Source of the DNA: a virus
Direction: 5' to 3' (one strand)
Length of the DNA: 64,000 bases
IMG/VR virus record: IMGVR_UViG_3300043446_003867
Span: 25,082-89,081 of that record
The stretch's first letter is position 1; each line of letters starts with the position of its first letter. The translations under genes and the position numbers were made by a program. The notes under the pieces are model-generated. The model saw nothing but the letters and a program-made list of their open reading frames with translations. It was not told where the DNA came from and searched no databases. Shown here piece by piece: positions 37,026-46,038 of this stretch.

Positions 37026-37571
37026 ATGATGAAAGAACACACGCGAAAACTGTCTTCGATGCCTGCGACCGAGGAGCCTAAGCAAGACGACTTCCCCGAG
37101 GTCGATCACGCGACGGAGCCTTTGCCTGCTGCGGCGACGATGCCGGAACCCGAAGGGGATGACGTTCCTGATTGGGTCGTCATCCCTGACAACATGAAGA
37201 TCCCGCGAGGCAAGCGGTTGACGTTCGTTCGCTTCCGCGCGAACTGGACGGATTCGCCCTTCAAGGGAGAGCGGCAGTGCGTGATCTGGACGCTGACTGA
37301 CGGCGAGGAAAAACTCGCTAACGATCGGTGTGCAGGATCGCCGACGCGAGCGCCTGCGGAGTACACGAAGCAGATGATTCGTGTGGTCGACGGCGTTCTC
37401 GTCGATTGGTCGAAGACGCGCGGACCGGGGAGCGTCGACGAGTTTTGGAAGGAGATCGGCCCCAAGTGTCGATCGATGCTCATGCGTATGTACACGCAAC
37501 TGCACCTTCCCTCGGACGAGGACATCAACGATTTTTTTCAGCACTGCGTCGCTGTGCGCACGGCGAACTGA
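37026..37571 (+). CDS. tail assembly chaperone, short product
   Basis: 181 residues from ATG 37026 (or ATG 37029). The acidic disordered N-terminus (residues 10-45) precedes a helical domain. It lies between tube and tape measure, the conserved site of the gpG-type chaperone that binds the tape measure protein during tail assembly. Near its end the frame crosses a T-run where a -1 shift would join it to the following frame. Confidence 0.8.
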   Translation: MMKEHTRKLSSMPATEEPKQDDFPEVDHATEPLPAAATMPEPEGDDVPDWVVIPDNMKIPRGKRLTFVRFRANWTDSPFKGERQCVIWTLTDGEEKLANDRCAGSPTRAPAEYTKQMIRVVDGVLVDWSKTRGPGSVDEFWKEIGPKCRSMLMRMYTQLHLPSDEDINDFFQHCVAVRTAN

Positions 37572-37885
37572 CGCGAACGACCGATGGCCATTGGCAAGAC
37601 CCCGACGAGCGAAAACGATTGCTGTACGGCGTCGCTCGCTTGTCGGGCGTTCCGATGCAGGATGCGCACTTCGCGCGAGTCCTTGAAGAGATCATGGACC
37701 CGGCGACGCTTGAACGGCAGCGCGTTCGGCGGCACGTCTATCTTGCGAAGTACGGGAAGCAGTCGATGCTTCAGTGGGAGAACGTCGATTCGCGCGTAGT
37801 TCGACAGTATGCAACGGCGCTATCCGATTTCATCGCGGAGGAGAACGAAGCGATGAGGCGCGAGAATAGTCGCCACGAGGAGTGA
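37026..37885 (+). CDS. tail assembly chaperone, long -1 frameshift product (G-T type)
   Basis: Reading 37026-37538 and then, after a -1 slip on the T_TTT_TTT heptamer, 37538-37885 gives about 286 residues. The downstream frame continues as normal helical protein (LLYGVARLSGVPMQDAHFAR, then QWENVDSRVVRQYATALSDF) and has no start codon with a ribosome-binding site of its own. In lambda-like and myophage tails a small share of ribosomes makes this fusion, and both forms are needed for tape-measure assembly. The efficiency here is unknown. Confidence 0.8.
37532..37538 (+). other. -1 programmed frameshift slippery site
   Basis: Seven T residues read T_TTT_TTT in the zero frame (codons GAT TTT TTT CAG). 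The tRNAs can re-pair one base back. Short inverted repeats just downstream (GCAC ... GTGC, TGCG ... CGCA around 37540-37560) could slow the ribosome. Confidence 0.8.
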
Positions 37886-37889
37886 AGCT

Positions 37890-39929
37890 ATGGCGACCGG
37901 CCCCGAGATCAAAACTAAGATCACGATCGATGACGCGGCGACTGCAACGCTGAAGGACATTGAGAAGGGCTTTCGCGACGCTGGCAAAGAAGCGGAGAAG
38001 ACGTCGACCGCCGCGACCGGATTCATCAAGCAGTTCGCGGCGGTCGCGCTCGGCGTCAACATCGGAAACATCCTCGGCGGCATCAAGTCAGGATTGATGT
38101 CCGGCTTCGATGCTGCCGTGGAGGCCGACAAAGAGTTCCGAAAGCTCACGCAAAGCGTGATCGGGATTCAGCGATACGGGAAGCAGTCTTTCGACTCGCT
38201 GCAAGAGCGCGCGACGCTCGTGAAGAAGGCGATTGAGTCGATCGCGGACGCGTCGCAAATATCGCGTCGCGAGTTGGTCGATGCGTTTAACGACGCGGCG
38301 AAGAACACGTCGCTCACTGACACGCAGCTTACGAAGCTCATGTCGCGTCTCGCGGATTCCTCTCGCGCGTTGCCTGCGCCGATCAAGGAAACGCTGGCCG
38401 GCTTTGAGGAGCTAAACAAGAACATGATCAGCGCGAGCAATCCGATCGTGCTGATGGTGAAGCAGGCGGGCTTGCTGCGAGGACACAGCGAGCGCATCGC
38501 CAAAGAGATGGAGTGGATGGGGAAGACTCGCCGCATCAAGTATGCGGAAGAGGCGCTGGCCATCCTGCAAGATCGCGCGAAGAAGATCCCGCCGTCGCTT
38601 GCTGACATCAGTGCGCGCTTCGACGATATGAAGACCGACGCGCTGCGGTCGTTTGGAACGCCGTTGCTGCGCGCGTTCCTTCCCGCGTTGGAGGGCGTTT
38701 ACAAGAAGATGACCGAAGGGCGCGGCGACATTGAAGCGTACGCGCGCGAACTCGGAATGCAGGTCGGTCAGTGGGTCACGGAGGCGGCGCAGAAGATCAA
38801 AGACGGCTTCCAGTACCTTCGCGAAAACGGCTCGGAGATCAAAAAGAACATCGTTGAGGCGTTCACGAACGCGCGCGACATCTTCACAGGCATCTACAAT
38901 CGCGCGAAGGAAATCGCGACGATCTACGCGGCAGTCAAGACGAGTCAGATCATCACTCCTGCTGCTCAGGCGGCGGGTGGGTTGGCAACTGCGGCGGTTG
39001 GAAGGGCGACCGCGCCGCTTGCAGTTGGCGGGATGAACGCAGCGCTCATGCCGGGCATGGCGCTGGGTGCGGGCGCGGCGGCGGCGGCGAGTGGCGGCGC
39101 TCTGGCGAGCATCGCAGCCTTCGTGGGGCCACAGGGCGCCCTCGCGGCGATGATCTTGAGCTTCTTGGCTGCAAAGGACGCGGTCGATGATCTGAGCGAA
39201 ACTATGGCGAACGAAACGCGCCGCGATCTTCAGTCGCGTATGCGGTTCTTCGATGGCATCGCGCAGAAGTTCGACACACTTAGCGACAGCGAAATTGAGG
39301 CGTTCGAGCGAGTGAAGGTGGCGGCGTTGGAAAACGCCGAGGCTCTTGGACTCAATACGAGCGAGATCACTGCGCAGATCGACGCGCAGATGCTGGCGCA
39401 TCGCAACTTGGAAGCGGCGACGATCGGCGCGCAGTCGGCGATGGAAAAGATGCAAGGCATCCAAGACAAGACCGCTCTCGGTGGCATGTCTGGGCTTGCG
39501 GCGATCGAAGCAGATCGGATGAAACTTGAAGCGGCTCAGCAGTTTGCCGAGTCCTTCAACTCAGCGTCCGAGATGAACTTCCAAGCGGCGATCGCAGCCG
39601 ACGCGAAGATGGCGATGAGTTCGGAGACGATGAAGCAGACGCTGTTGACGCACGGCGCGGCGGCTGGTCTTGCTCTCGACAAGCTGGCGGATGCAGTGTC
39701 GTCGACGGATCGCGCGTTCGCTCGGGATCTTCGCCTCGCAGCGTTGAAGGCGGGGGAAAAGGGCGGCAAGGAAACGCGCAACCTGATCTTCAACGGCGCG
39801 CAGTTTACGATCAAGCAGGATTTCCGCGACCAAGACCCCGATCGCGTTGCCGTGGTCTTCCAGCGTGATATTACCCGAGCCGCTGAGAATCGCATCATGG
39901 CCTCGACGGTCCGAGCGTTCGGCGGTTGA
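37890..39929 (+). CDS. tail tape measure protein
   Basis: 679 residues. Helical N-terminus (TIDDAATATLKDIEKGFRDA), a membrane-like or hydrophobic Ala/Gly region at about 370-430, and repeated amphipathic helices around it are typical of tape measures. By the usual 0.15 nm per residue rule it predicts a tail of about 100 nm, with the sheath extended. Located after the G/GT chaperone gene as expected. It sets tail length and exits during infection. Confidence 0.85.
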   Translation: MATGPEIKTKITIDDAATATLKDIEKGFRDAGKEAEKTSTAATGFIKQFAAVALGVNIGNILGGIKSGLMSGFDAAVEADKEFRKLTQSVIGIQRYGKQSFDSLQERATLVKKAIESIADASQISRRELVDAFNDAAKNTSLTDTQLTKLMSRLADSSRALPAPIKETLAGFEELNKNMISASNPIVLMVKQAGLLRGHSERIAKEMEWMGKTRRIKYAEEALAILQDRAKKIPPSLADISARFDDMKTDALRSFGTPLLRAFLPALEGVYKKMTEGRGDIEAYARELGMQVGQWVTEAAQKIKDGFQYLRENGSEIKKNIVEAFTNARDIFTGIYNRAKEIATIYAAVKTSQIITPAAQAAGGLATAAVGRATAPLAVGGMNAALMPGMALGAGAAAAASGGALASIAAFVGPQGALAAMILSFLAAKDAVDDLSETMANETRRDLQSRMRFFDGIAQKFDTLSDSEIEAFERVKVAALENAEALGLNTSEITAQIDAQMLAHRNLEAATIGAQSAMEKMQGIQDKTALGGMSGLAAIEADRMKLEAAQQFAESFNSASEMNFQAAIAADAKMAMSSETMKQTLLTHGAAAGLALDKLADAVSSTDRAFARDLRLAALKAGEKGGKETRNLIFNGAQFTIKQDFRDQDPDRVAVVFQRDITRAAENRIMASTVRAFGG

Positions 39930-39983
39930 CGGTTGCACATCACCGCCATCGCGCGGTAAGTTCACACACCAGGAGATTTCAGA

Positions 39984-40562
39984 ATGAAGACCATCGTCAT
40001 CGCCGCCCCCGACCAGCTTCCGCCGGAAATGGCGGACGATCCTTCCGTCCTCGTGCTTGATCCTGCGACGCTTGATGACGAGCTGATGGCGATGCTCGAC
40101 GCGGCGAGCGGCGGCATGATGGGCGAGGACGACGAGTCGGGCGAGGGCGCGCTCGCCGATTGGGCGGCTGAAGAAGAGAAGGAGCCGGAGCACGCGAAGG
40201 GCGGCTACGGCGACGAGGACGATGAAGAGACGCGTCAGATGTCCGGCGAGGGCGACGACGAGGACGAAGAGTCTGGCGAGGGCGACGACGAGGACGAAGA
40301 GTCTGGCGAAGGCGACGACGCGATGGACGATCCCGAGACGCGCTTCGGCAAGGGCGGTCGCGCTGATGACGAAGACGAGGACGAGTCCGGCGAAGGCGAG
40401 GAGCAGGACATTGACGAGTCGAAGAAGCCGTCTGGCAGCGGTCGTGGCAAGATGGGCTACGGCAAGATGGGCTACGGCAAGATGGGTCACGCGAAGGGCG
40501 GCAAGGGGCTTCCTCCGCTCGCGGCGTGGGCGCGCTCGATGGGCGGCATGGGCCGTCGCTGA
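39984..40562 (+). CDS. acidic repeat protein with basic C-terminus and W-A-R motif
   Basis: 192 residues. Residues about 45-140 are strongly acidic, with tandem SGEGDDEDEE repeats. Residues 154-170 are a Gly/Lys repeat (GKMGYGKMGYGKMGH). It ends LPPLAAWARSMGGMGRR, sharing the L-x-x-W-A-R-x-x-x-G-x-G motif of the three cargo-like proteins after the capsid gene. Probably disordered; possible DNA-mimic or anti-condensation protein. A terminator follows. Confidence 0.6.
   Translation: MKTIVIAAPDQLPPEMADDPSVLVLDPATLDDELMAMLDAASGGMMGEDDESGEGALADWAAEEEKEPEHAKGGYGDEDDEETRQMSGEGDDEDEESGEGDDEDEESGEGDDAMDDPETRFGKGGRADDEDEDESGEGEEQDIDESKKPSGSGRGKMGYGKMGYGKMGHAKGGKGLPPLAAWARSMGGMGRR
40241..40320 (+). repeat. 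30-bp tandem repeat in the acidic protein
   Basis: Units of 30 bp at 40241-40270 and 40271-40300, nearly identical, with a third partial unit, encode SGEGDDEDEE. A 15-bp repeat (40446-40490, three units) encodes GKMGY. Confidence 0.85.
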
Positions 40563-40578
40563 TCGGTCAATCAACGGA

Positions 40579-40606
40579 GCCGGAGCATCACTGCTCCGGC
40601 TTCTTT
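40579..40606 (+). terminator. terminator after the acidic-protein gene
   Basis: GCCGGAGCA (40579-40587) / TGCTCCGGC (40592-40600), loop TCAC, followed by TTCTTT. Confidence 0.85.
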
Positions 40607-40617
40607 CATTTGCGCGC

Positions 40618-40623
40618 TAGAGT
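40618..40623 (+). promoter_or_regulatory. -10-like box ahead of the LysM gene
   Basis: TAGAGT ends 9 nt before ATG 40633; GGGGGC in the gap could serve as a short ribosome-binding site. It restarts transcription after the terminator at 40579. Confidence 0.4.
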
Positions 40624-40632
40624 GGGGGCACC

Positions 40633-42021
40633 ATGGCGTCGTCGTTCATCACAATCGAAGAGCTTTCCGGCGCGTTGCGCTCGGTGACGTTGCGCGGTGC
40701 GGCGCTACCCAAGCAGAACTCGGCGAACTGGGGTGCGAAGCAGCGCGTCGTCACGACGTGGTATCCCGGCAACGGGGCGGAGGCGACGCAGCAGATCCTC
40801 GGTCCGACGGAGTCGCAGACGCGATGGGAGGGCGAGTGGAACACGAACCGCCTTGTGGGGATCGATTCCGTATCCTTCTCGGATGGGAGTTCTCCCGGTG
40901 TTGTGCGAAGCATCTTTTCGGCGAACGACGTCGCGGCGGTGATTGAGGATATCTTGCGCGCTGGATCGTCGCTGCGTGTGATCTGGGCCTACGATCCTGA
41001 GCGGTACGATCCGAACACTGGAATCAGCCTCGCGGGAACTTACGTCCCGGTTGAGATCATCCGCGAAGGGCGCGCAATTGAGTGGGATTTCAAGTACGCC
41101 ACGGGTGACGACATCACTTGGTCGATCACTTGGGATTGGCGTTCTCGCGGCAAGAATCAGCAGCAGGTCGTGCAGCTTCGCGACGGTTCGTCCTCAACGA
41201 AGAACGCGCTGACGGCGATGTCGCTCATCACCGAAGCGGCGGTGACGGTTCCGGAGGACAACACCGTGTATTCGGTCACGCGAACGGTGCCGCTCGGTGC
41301 GAGCAAGTTCACCCTCGGCCAGTTGCAGGCGCTCGCAAATCAAGTGCGTCAGCAGGTGCGCTTCTTCTCGCAAGCCATGAATCGAATCGCGGGACACATC
41401 GCGACGGTCACGGAGATCATCAACACGGTCAAGAACTTGCCGTTTGAGATCGCGAATCAGGCGCTCGACTTGTCGACGAACATGATCGCGGAATCGAATC
41501 GCTTCTACGACGCCGTCTCGCAGAAGCCGACGGAGCTGTACGACACCGAGCAAAAGTACACGACGTTCCTGCGCGCGATGAACTTCGCCAAAGGAGCGAC
41601 CGACATCTCGCAGGAGGTGGCGGCGACCGGTGCGGATTCTCAAAGCGTGTTCGCGGCGCAGCTTCAACAACAGCGTGCGTCTGGAGAACAGGGCAACGCG
41701 CAGCCGCTGGGCGTTAAGCCTGGGCGGCAAGTGGGTGGATCGAACACGCAGGCGCAAGCGCACGTCGTGCGGCGCGGCGATACGTTGATCAGTCTGAGCA
41801 TGCAGTTCTACGGCACGCCAGACGGTGCGGCGGACATCGCGTTCGCGAACGCGCTCAGCATTCGCACGCCGACGTTGCCGATCGGTCGCGTGTTGATCAT
41901 TCCGCCGCCGCGCAATCTGAGCGGCAACATCATCGGAGTCGCGCGCCCTGCGCTTCAACCAACGGCGCCGTTTTCACCGACGCTGCCTAACGGTCTTGGT
42001 TCCTCGTCGAACACGCCTTGA
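40633..42021 (+). CDS. baseplate/tail protein with C-terminal LysM domain
   Basis: 462 residues. The N-terminal 200 residues are beta-rich; a helical middle (about 215-350) resembles a hub-associated coiled segment. A LysM fold lies at 377-427 (HVVRRGDTLISLSMQFYGTP ... GRVLIIPPP), followed by a Pro-rich tail. Myophage baseplates often contain such LysM proteins (gp53-type), which bind peptidoglycan-like or baseplate partners. Position after the tape measure fits. Confidence 0.8.
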   Translation: MASSFITIEELSGALRSVTLRGAALPKQNSANWGAKQRVVTTWYPGNGAEATQQILGPTESQTRWEGEWNTNRLVGIDSVSFSDGSSPGVVRSIFSANDVAAVIEDILRAGSSLRVIWAYDPERYDPNTGISLAGTYVPVEIIREGRAIEWDFKYATGDDITWSITWDWRSRGKNQQQVVQLRDGSSSTKNALTAMSLITEAAVTVPEDNTVYSVTRTVPLGASKFTLGQLQALANQVRQQVRFFSQAMNRIAGHIATVTEIINTVKNLPFEIANQALDLSTNMIAESNRFYDAVSQKPTELYDTEQKYTTFLRAMNFAKGATDISQEVAATGADSQSVFAAQLQQQRASGEQGNAQPLGVKPGRQVGGSNTQAQAHVVRRGDTLISLSMQFYGTPDGAADIAFANALSIRTPTLPIGRVLIIPPPRNLSGNIIGVARPALQPTAPFSPTLPNGLGSSSNTP

Positions 42022-42027
42022 GTCAAC

Positions 42028-43824
42028 ATGCCGCAAGAATACCCGAGCCAGAGTTATTATCCGGGTGCGCGAGTCGCGTTCATCGTTCGGCTCGACAATC
42101 CGTACCGCAAGCGGTTCAACCGGAACAAGGCGACGCTGCCGATGACGCAAACGTCGTCGAAGTACCCGGAGGTGCTTGACATCGTGAATGAAGGCGGCGC
42201 GTTGCGTCTCGTACCGAAGTCAGTGCAGGGCGCGCAGAAAAACAAGACGGCTAAGAAGGGCACGCCGTTTCATCTCTCGGTGCCGAACATCAACGACGAT
42301 CCGCTCACGCAAGTTATCTCGGGAGTGATTCCGAACACGGCGTCGCTCGCGCTGAATGGCATTCGTAGCGCGAGCACGTTGACGCTTGAGATCCCGTTCA
42401 GCGCGTTGCCGATTGAGCCGCGCATGGTGCGCGGCGTCGGCGTTGAGTTCTATCTGGGCACCGTGACCGCGTCCGACTTTGCGCGCGGCATCGCAGGCGA
42501 TACGCGCGAGGCGAAGAACGGCGCGGAGCCCCTGAACATCATTCCCGAGAACTACACCGACGCGTTCGGACGTCCGCGCTCAAATCTTCGCTTCAGCGGG
42601 TGGGTTGACGAGTGGGAAGTCGTGTGGGGCGAATCGCAGCCGATGGTGCGGCTTCAATGCCGCGACAACACGGCGATCCTGATCGATACGCAGGCGCCTG
42701 CGCTGCTCGCGCTTGATCCGAAGATCCCGTTGGATCAAGCGTTCGCGAAGTACCTCGCGCGGTTCCCGCAGTTCGCGGGCCTCTCGGTCAAGTACTTGCC
42801 GGAGAGTGCGAAAGCGCCGACGTATCGCGAGGTGACTGCAAAGGCGGCGTTCAACCCTCGATTTGGTGCGCCGCAGTTCATGGCGAACGGTCAGGGTTCG
42901 GTAATGGATTACTTCGCCGACGTCGCTGGTGCGTTGGGCCTCATCGTGCGCAGCGATCCGAGTAGCGCGACGATCATCATTCAGCAGCCGCGCAGCATCT
43001 ACGGCGACAGTTTCCCAACTCGTGACGATGATCCGTTTGGTCGCACGACCGAGAGCGGGCTTCGGATGCCGTATCGCATGTTCGTCTTCGGTCGGAACGT
43101 CCTCGACCTGACCATGAAGCGCAAATACACGGTTGCGGGACCAACGACGATTGAGGTGCGCAGCTACGATCCGGTGAAGAAACGCAACCTCGTCGTGCGT
43201 TACCCGTACAAAGCGGAGCGATTGGAGCGCGGCTTGCCGGGATCAATCTTGCCAGACGAAAAGATTCAGCAGTTCTTCCAGCGCGGCATCACCGATCAAA
43301 AGACGCTGCACAGCATCGCGCAGGGGATCTACGAACAGCTCGGGCGAAACGAGATTGAGCTGAACGTGAAGACGCGCAACCTTGGATCGTTCGGCGGATC
43401 CGCGCTTGATCCCGACCTGCTTGATTGCAAGGTCGGCGACACGATTCAGTTTGAGGTGACGGCGGACGCACAGACTGGCGAACTGAACGCGGTGAACGCG
43501 GTCGAAAGCGCGCAGCGACAAGCAGGTAGCGCGAAGGATTATGTGCAGAGGCTTGGGTATTCAGACCGCTTCGCGGAGGCGTATGCGGAAGTCATGCGCA
43601 ACGCGCTCTTGCTTCCGTACTTCCGCGTCAAGCGGATGGATTTCAACTGGGATATTGAACGCGGAATCGACGTCGCGGTGACCGGCATCAACTACATCGG
43701 CGTGCGTGGCGACGCGCTAGAAGATGAGCCGAAGCCGTCCGCACAGGAGATTGCGCAGCGTAAGGCGGACGTGTCGCGAACGACGCAGATCACGCAGATG
43801 GCTATGAAGGGTGGTGATCGTTGA
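42028..43824 (+). CDS. baseplate hub protein (gpD/gp27-like)
   Basis: 598 residues. Two related beta-barrel domains are suggested by repeated patterns (RSASTLTLEIPFSALPIEPR and TTIEVRSYDPVKKRNLVVRY), with a VRLQCRDNTAILIDTQAPAL segment typical of hub proteins of the D/gp27 class. A helical C-terminus (AEAYAEVMRNALLLPYFRVK) links to the spike. Its stop overlaps the spike gene start. It forms the trimeric hub between tube and spike. Confidence 0.75.
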   Translation: MPQEYPSQSYYPGARVAFIVRLDNPYRKRFNRNKATLPMTQTSSKYPEVLDIVNEGGALRLVPKSVQGAQKNKTAKKGTPFHLSVPNINDDPLTQVISGVIPNTASLALNGIRSASTLTLEIPFSALPIEPRMVRGVGVEFYLGTVTASDFARGIAGDTREAKNGAEPLNIIPENYTDAFGRPRSNLRFSGWVDEWEVVWGESQPMVRLQCRDNTAILIDTQAPALLALDPKIPLDQAFAKYLARFPQFAGLSVKYLPESAKAPTYREVTAKAAFNPRFGAPQFMANGQGSVMDYFADVAGALGLIVRSDPSSATIIIQQPRSIYGDSFPTRDDDPFGRTTESGLRMPYRMFVFGRNVLDLTMKRKYTVAGPTTIEVRSYDPVKKRNLVVRYPYKAERLERGLPGSILPDEKIQQFFQRGITDQKTLHSIAQGIYEQLGRNEIELNVKTRNLGSFGGSALDPDLLDCKVGDTIQFEVTADAQTGELNAVNAVESAQRQAGSAKDYVQRLGYSDRFAEAYAEVMRNALLLPYFRVKRMDFNWDIERGIDVAVTGINYIGVRGDALEDEPKPSAQEIAQRKADVSRTTQITQMAMKGGDR

Positions 43825-44909
43825 TGCGCGCATCGCAGATGGATCAGCGGACGATGGCGGAAGCGTTCAGCTTTCCGGGCATCGATCCGCGCGCGTGGGT
43901 CAGTTATGCGATCGTTGAGACGGTGCAGGCCGAGACGGAGAACCCCGTCGACTTCGATGACGACGATGGGCAGGTGTACGTCAACTGCATCTTGAAGCCG
44001 ACGAACATCCCGTGCCGCGCGCGCACCGGCGGGATGTTCGCGGGTCCGGGCGAAGGCGTTTACTCGCCATTCGTCGGTGGCGAAGAAGTGCTCGTCGCGA
44101 TCCCGGAGGGTGACGTGAAGGGCGGTTGCGTGATTCTCACGCGCCTCAACAACGGCTACGACGGGTTCCCGCAGGGTAGCGTCGCGGGCAAGGACGCGAA
44201 CACGAACACGTTTTCGATGATGCGCACGCGACCGGCGCTGACGATTGAGAGCGGCGCGAGCATCATGCTGCGCTCGGCGTCTCTCGGCGCGATGCTCCAG
44301 CTTGCGGGCACGGGCGCGGTGACGATTCGAGACGGCGCGGCAAACGTGCTTCAGATGAGCGCGGACGTGTTCGGGTATCAGAACGCCGACGGGACGATCG
44401 CGCAGCAGATCGATCTCAACGCATCGCGATTCACGCTGGCCGTCGGTAACGTGCTCTTGACGCTCTCCGGCGACACGGCGCAAGCAAGCCCTCAGAGCCT
44501 CATCCAAGTGCCGTCTACGCTCACGCTGAGCGCAGCCGGTGCGACGATGAACAACGCCGTCGAGCACGTCACGACGACGGAGGCGACGAGCAACGTCCTC
44601 ACGCAATACACAACGTCGATGGCAGCGGCACAATCGGCGGCGTTTGCTGCTGGAGCGGCGGCAGCGGCAGGCGCGGGCGAAATCACGCTCGCGAATATCC
44701 TCACGACGTTGTCGACGGTGTTCGCGGCGTTGGGCGGTCCAATCCCCGTAGCAGCGGCGATTACGGCGGCGGGTGTGGCTACGCAGGCGCAAGAAGTTGC
44801 GGTGGCAATCGCGGCGACGTTTGCTGCATCGACGGCGAAGCCGATCGGCGTTCCAGGCTTGGGCCAGCTCAAGCCGGGCATCGGAAGCGTCGGCGTGCTA
44901 ACGGGGTGA
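43824..44909 (+). CDS. baseplate spike / cell-puncturing protein (gpV/gp5-like)
   Basis: 361 residues from ATG 43824 (a TTG at 43821 is possible). The OB-fold region with FVGGEEVLVAIPEGDVKGGC, then VILTRLNNGYDGFP, matches spike proteins of contractile systems. A beta-helical middle (AGTGAVTIRDGAANVLQM) follows, then an Ala-rich helical tail. The spike sits under the hub and pierces the outer membrane. No lysozyme domain is fused. Confidence 0.75.
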   Translation: MRASQMDQRTMAEAFSFPGIDPRAWVSYAIVETVQAETENPVDFDDDDGQVYVNCILKPTNIPCRARTGGMFAGPGEGVYSPFVGGEEVLVAIPEGDVKGGCVILTRLNNGYDGFPQGSVAGKDANTNTFSMMRTRPALTIESGASIMLRSASLGAMLQLAGTGAVTIRDGAANVLQMSADVFGYQNADGTIAQQIDLNASRFTLAVGNVLLTLSGDTAQASPQSLIQVPSTLTLSAAGATMNNAVEHVTTTEATSNVLTQYTTSMAAAQSAAFAAGAAAAAGAGEITLANILTTLSTVFAALGGPIPVAAAITAAGVATQAQEVAVAIAATFAASTAKPIGVPGLGQLKPGIGSVGVLTG

Positions 44910-44912
44910 TTC

Positions 44913-45215
44913 ATGCCGACCGGAACAGCACCCCCCGAGGACGCGCCGTCGCCTGCGGAGCAGCAAGCGCAGACGGACGCGGCGACGATGCAGCCGGCTC
45001 CAAGCGCGGCGACGGTATGCGGTTTCAGCCTGCCGACGTTCACGTTCAACCTCGGCTTTTCGCTTCCTCCGTTGCCGTCGTTCAACCTGCCGAACCTGTT
45101 CAACTTCAGCCTCGCGTTGAAGTGCCCGCTGGACGAGCCGACTCCCGAGGAAACGCAGTACGGCGGCGGTAAGGTTCCGACGGGCGCGCCGCAAGCGGAA
45201 CTGATTGACTACTGA
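44913..45215 (+). CDS. Pro/Phe-patterned baseplate-region protein
   Basis: 100 residues. A disordered Ala/Pro-rich start is followed by VCGFSLPTFTFNLGFSLPPL and further F-N-L-P repeats, ending CPLDEP. This Phe/Pro repeat pattern is a recurring small protein next to spike genes in large phages; function unknown, possibly a spike cap or chaperone. Confidence 0.65.
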   Translation: MPTGTAPPEDAPSPAEQQAQTDAATMQPAPSAATVCGFSLPTFTFNLGFSLPPLPSFNLPNLFNFSLALKCPLDEPTPEETQYGGGKVPTGAPQAELIDY

Positions 45216-45240
45216 GGCAAGACGAGCGGCGCGGGCGTGG

Positions 45241-45246
45241 TAGGCT
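45241..45246 (+). promoter_or_regulatory. -10-like box of a leaderless promoter
   Basis: TAGGCT ends 6 nt before ATG 45253; the gap CGCGCC has no ribosome-binding site. Confidence 0.5.
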
Positions 45247-45252
45247 CGCGCC

Positions 45253-46038
45253 ATGGCCGTTCAGATCCTCATCGACCAAGCAGGCGCTCCCGCAGGAATC
45301 GCGGGTCAGGCGCGCGAAGACTTGCAGACCGGCGTGCCGGTGACGCTGACGGCGACGGGCGGTCCGTTCCTCGCCTACCAGTGGAGCATCATCGACAAGG
45401 CGGTGAACATGCTCGCGGGCGTCCAGTCCGCGGCGCTGCTCACGGCTCCGCTTGCGGGCGTTACGCAGATCGCGCCGATTGATCAGGTCGGGACGTACCT
45501 CGTGCAAGTCGTCGTCGACTCGGGCAGCGGGCTTGGAGCGACGGCGAGTGACGTGGCGCGCATCACGTTCTACGCGGGCGCGGCGCTGAACTACCTCAAC
45601 ACGGATGTCGCCGAGCTTCCTCGCCGCGAGATGGCGTTCCGCGAGGAGACGCAGCACAACGTGCCGGACGTGATCTTCCCCGGAGGCAACATCCGTGGAT
45701 GGGCGCAGGAGCGCCAGCGTTGGCAGGAAGTGCTGATGCGCATGTACGAGGGGAAGACGTGGGCGTGGGGTCGCGTCGCGCTTACGGGCGCGGGTGCGGT
45801 GCTCACGAGCGGCTTCAACGTCGCGGGCGTTGCGCGCACGGGCGTCGGGCAGGTTACGACGACGTTCACTCGTCCGCTGCCGAACACGGACTACGCGGTG
45901 GTGATCACGGCACGCAATTCGGGCGGTAGCTGCTTCGCGTTCAACGAAGGCATTGGGTCGTTTGACTTGCAGCGCGCAGACCTTGGCGGCGCTCTCGTCG
46001 ACGATGACTTCGTGTTTGAAGTGAAGGCGTTGCCGTGA
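45253..46038 (+). CDS. baseplate/tail protein, Ig-like N-terminus
   Basis: 261 residues. The N-terminal 90 residues form an Ig/PKD-like sandwich (PVTLTATGGPFLAYQWSIID, ending YLVQVVVDSG). The C-terminal half contains NIRGWAQERQRWQEVLMRMY and a beta-rich end. Similar proteins lie between spike and wedge genes in large myophages. Start likely leaderless. Confidence 0.6.
   Translation: MAVQILIDQAGAPAGIAGQAREDLQTGVPVTLTATGGPFLAYQWSIIDKAVNMLAGVQSAALLTAPLAGVTQIAPIDQVGTYLVQVVVDSGSGLGATASDVARITFYAGAALNYLNTDVAELPRREMAFREETQHNVPDVIFPGGNIRGWAQERQRWQEVLMRMYEGKTWAWGRVALTGAGAVLTSGFNVAGVARTGVGQVTTTFTRPLPNTDYAVVITARNSGGSCFAFNEGIGSFDLQRADLGGALVDDDFVFEVKALP

Noticed and set aside
37328-37885. A separate gene in the -1 frame after the tail chaperone
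   Set aside because: No start with a ribosome-binding site; a T_TTT_TTT heptamer and the conserved gene order support a frameshift fusion instead.
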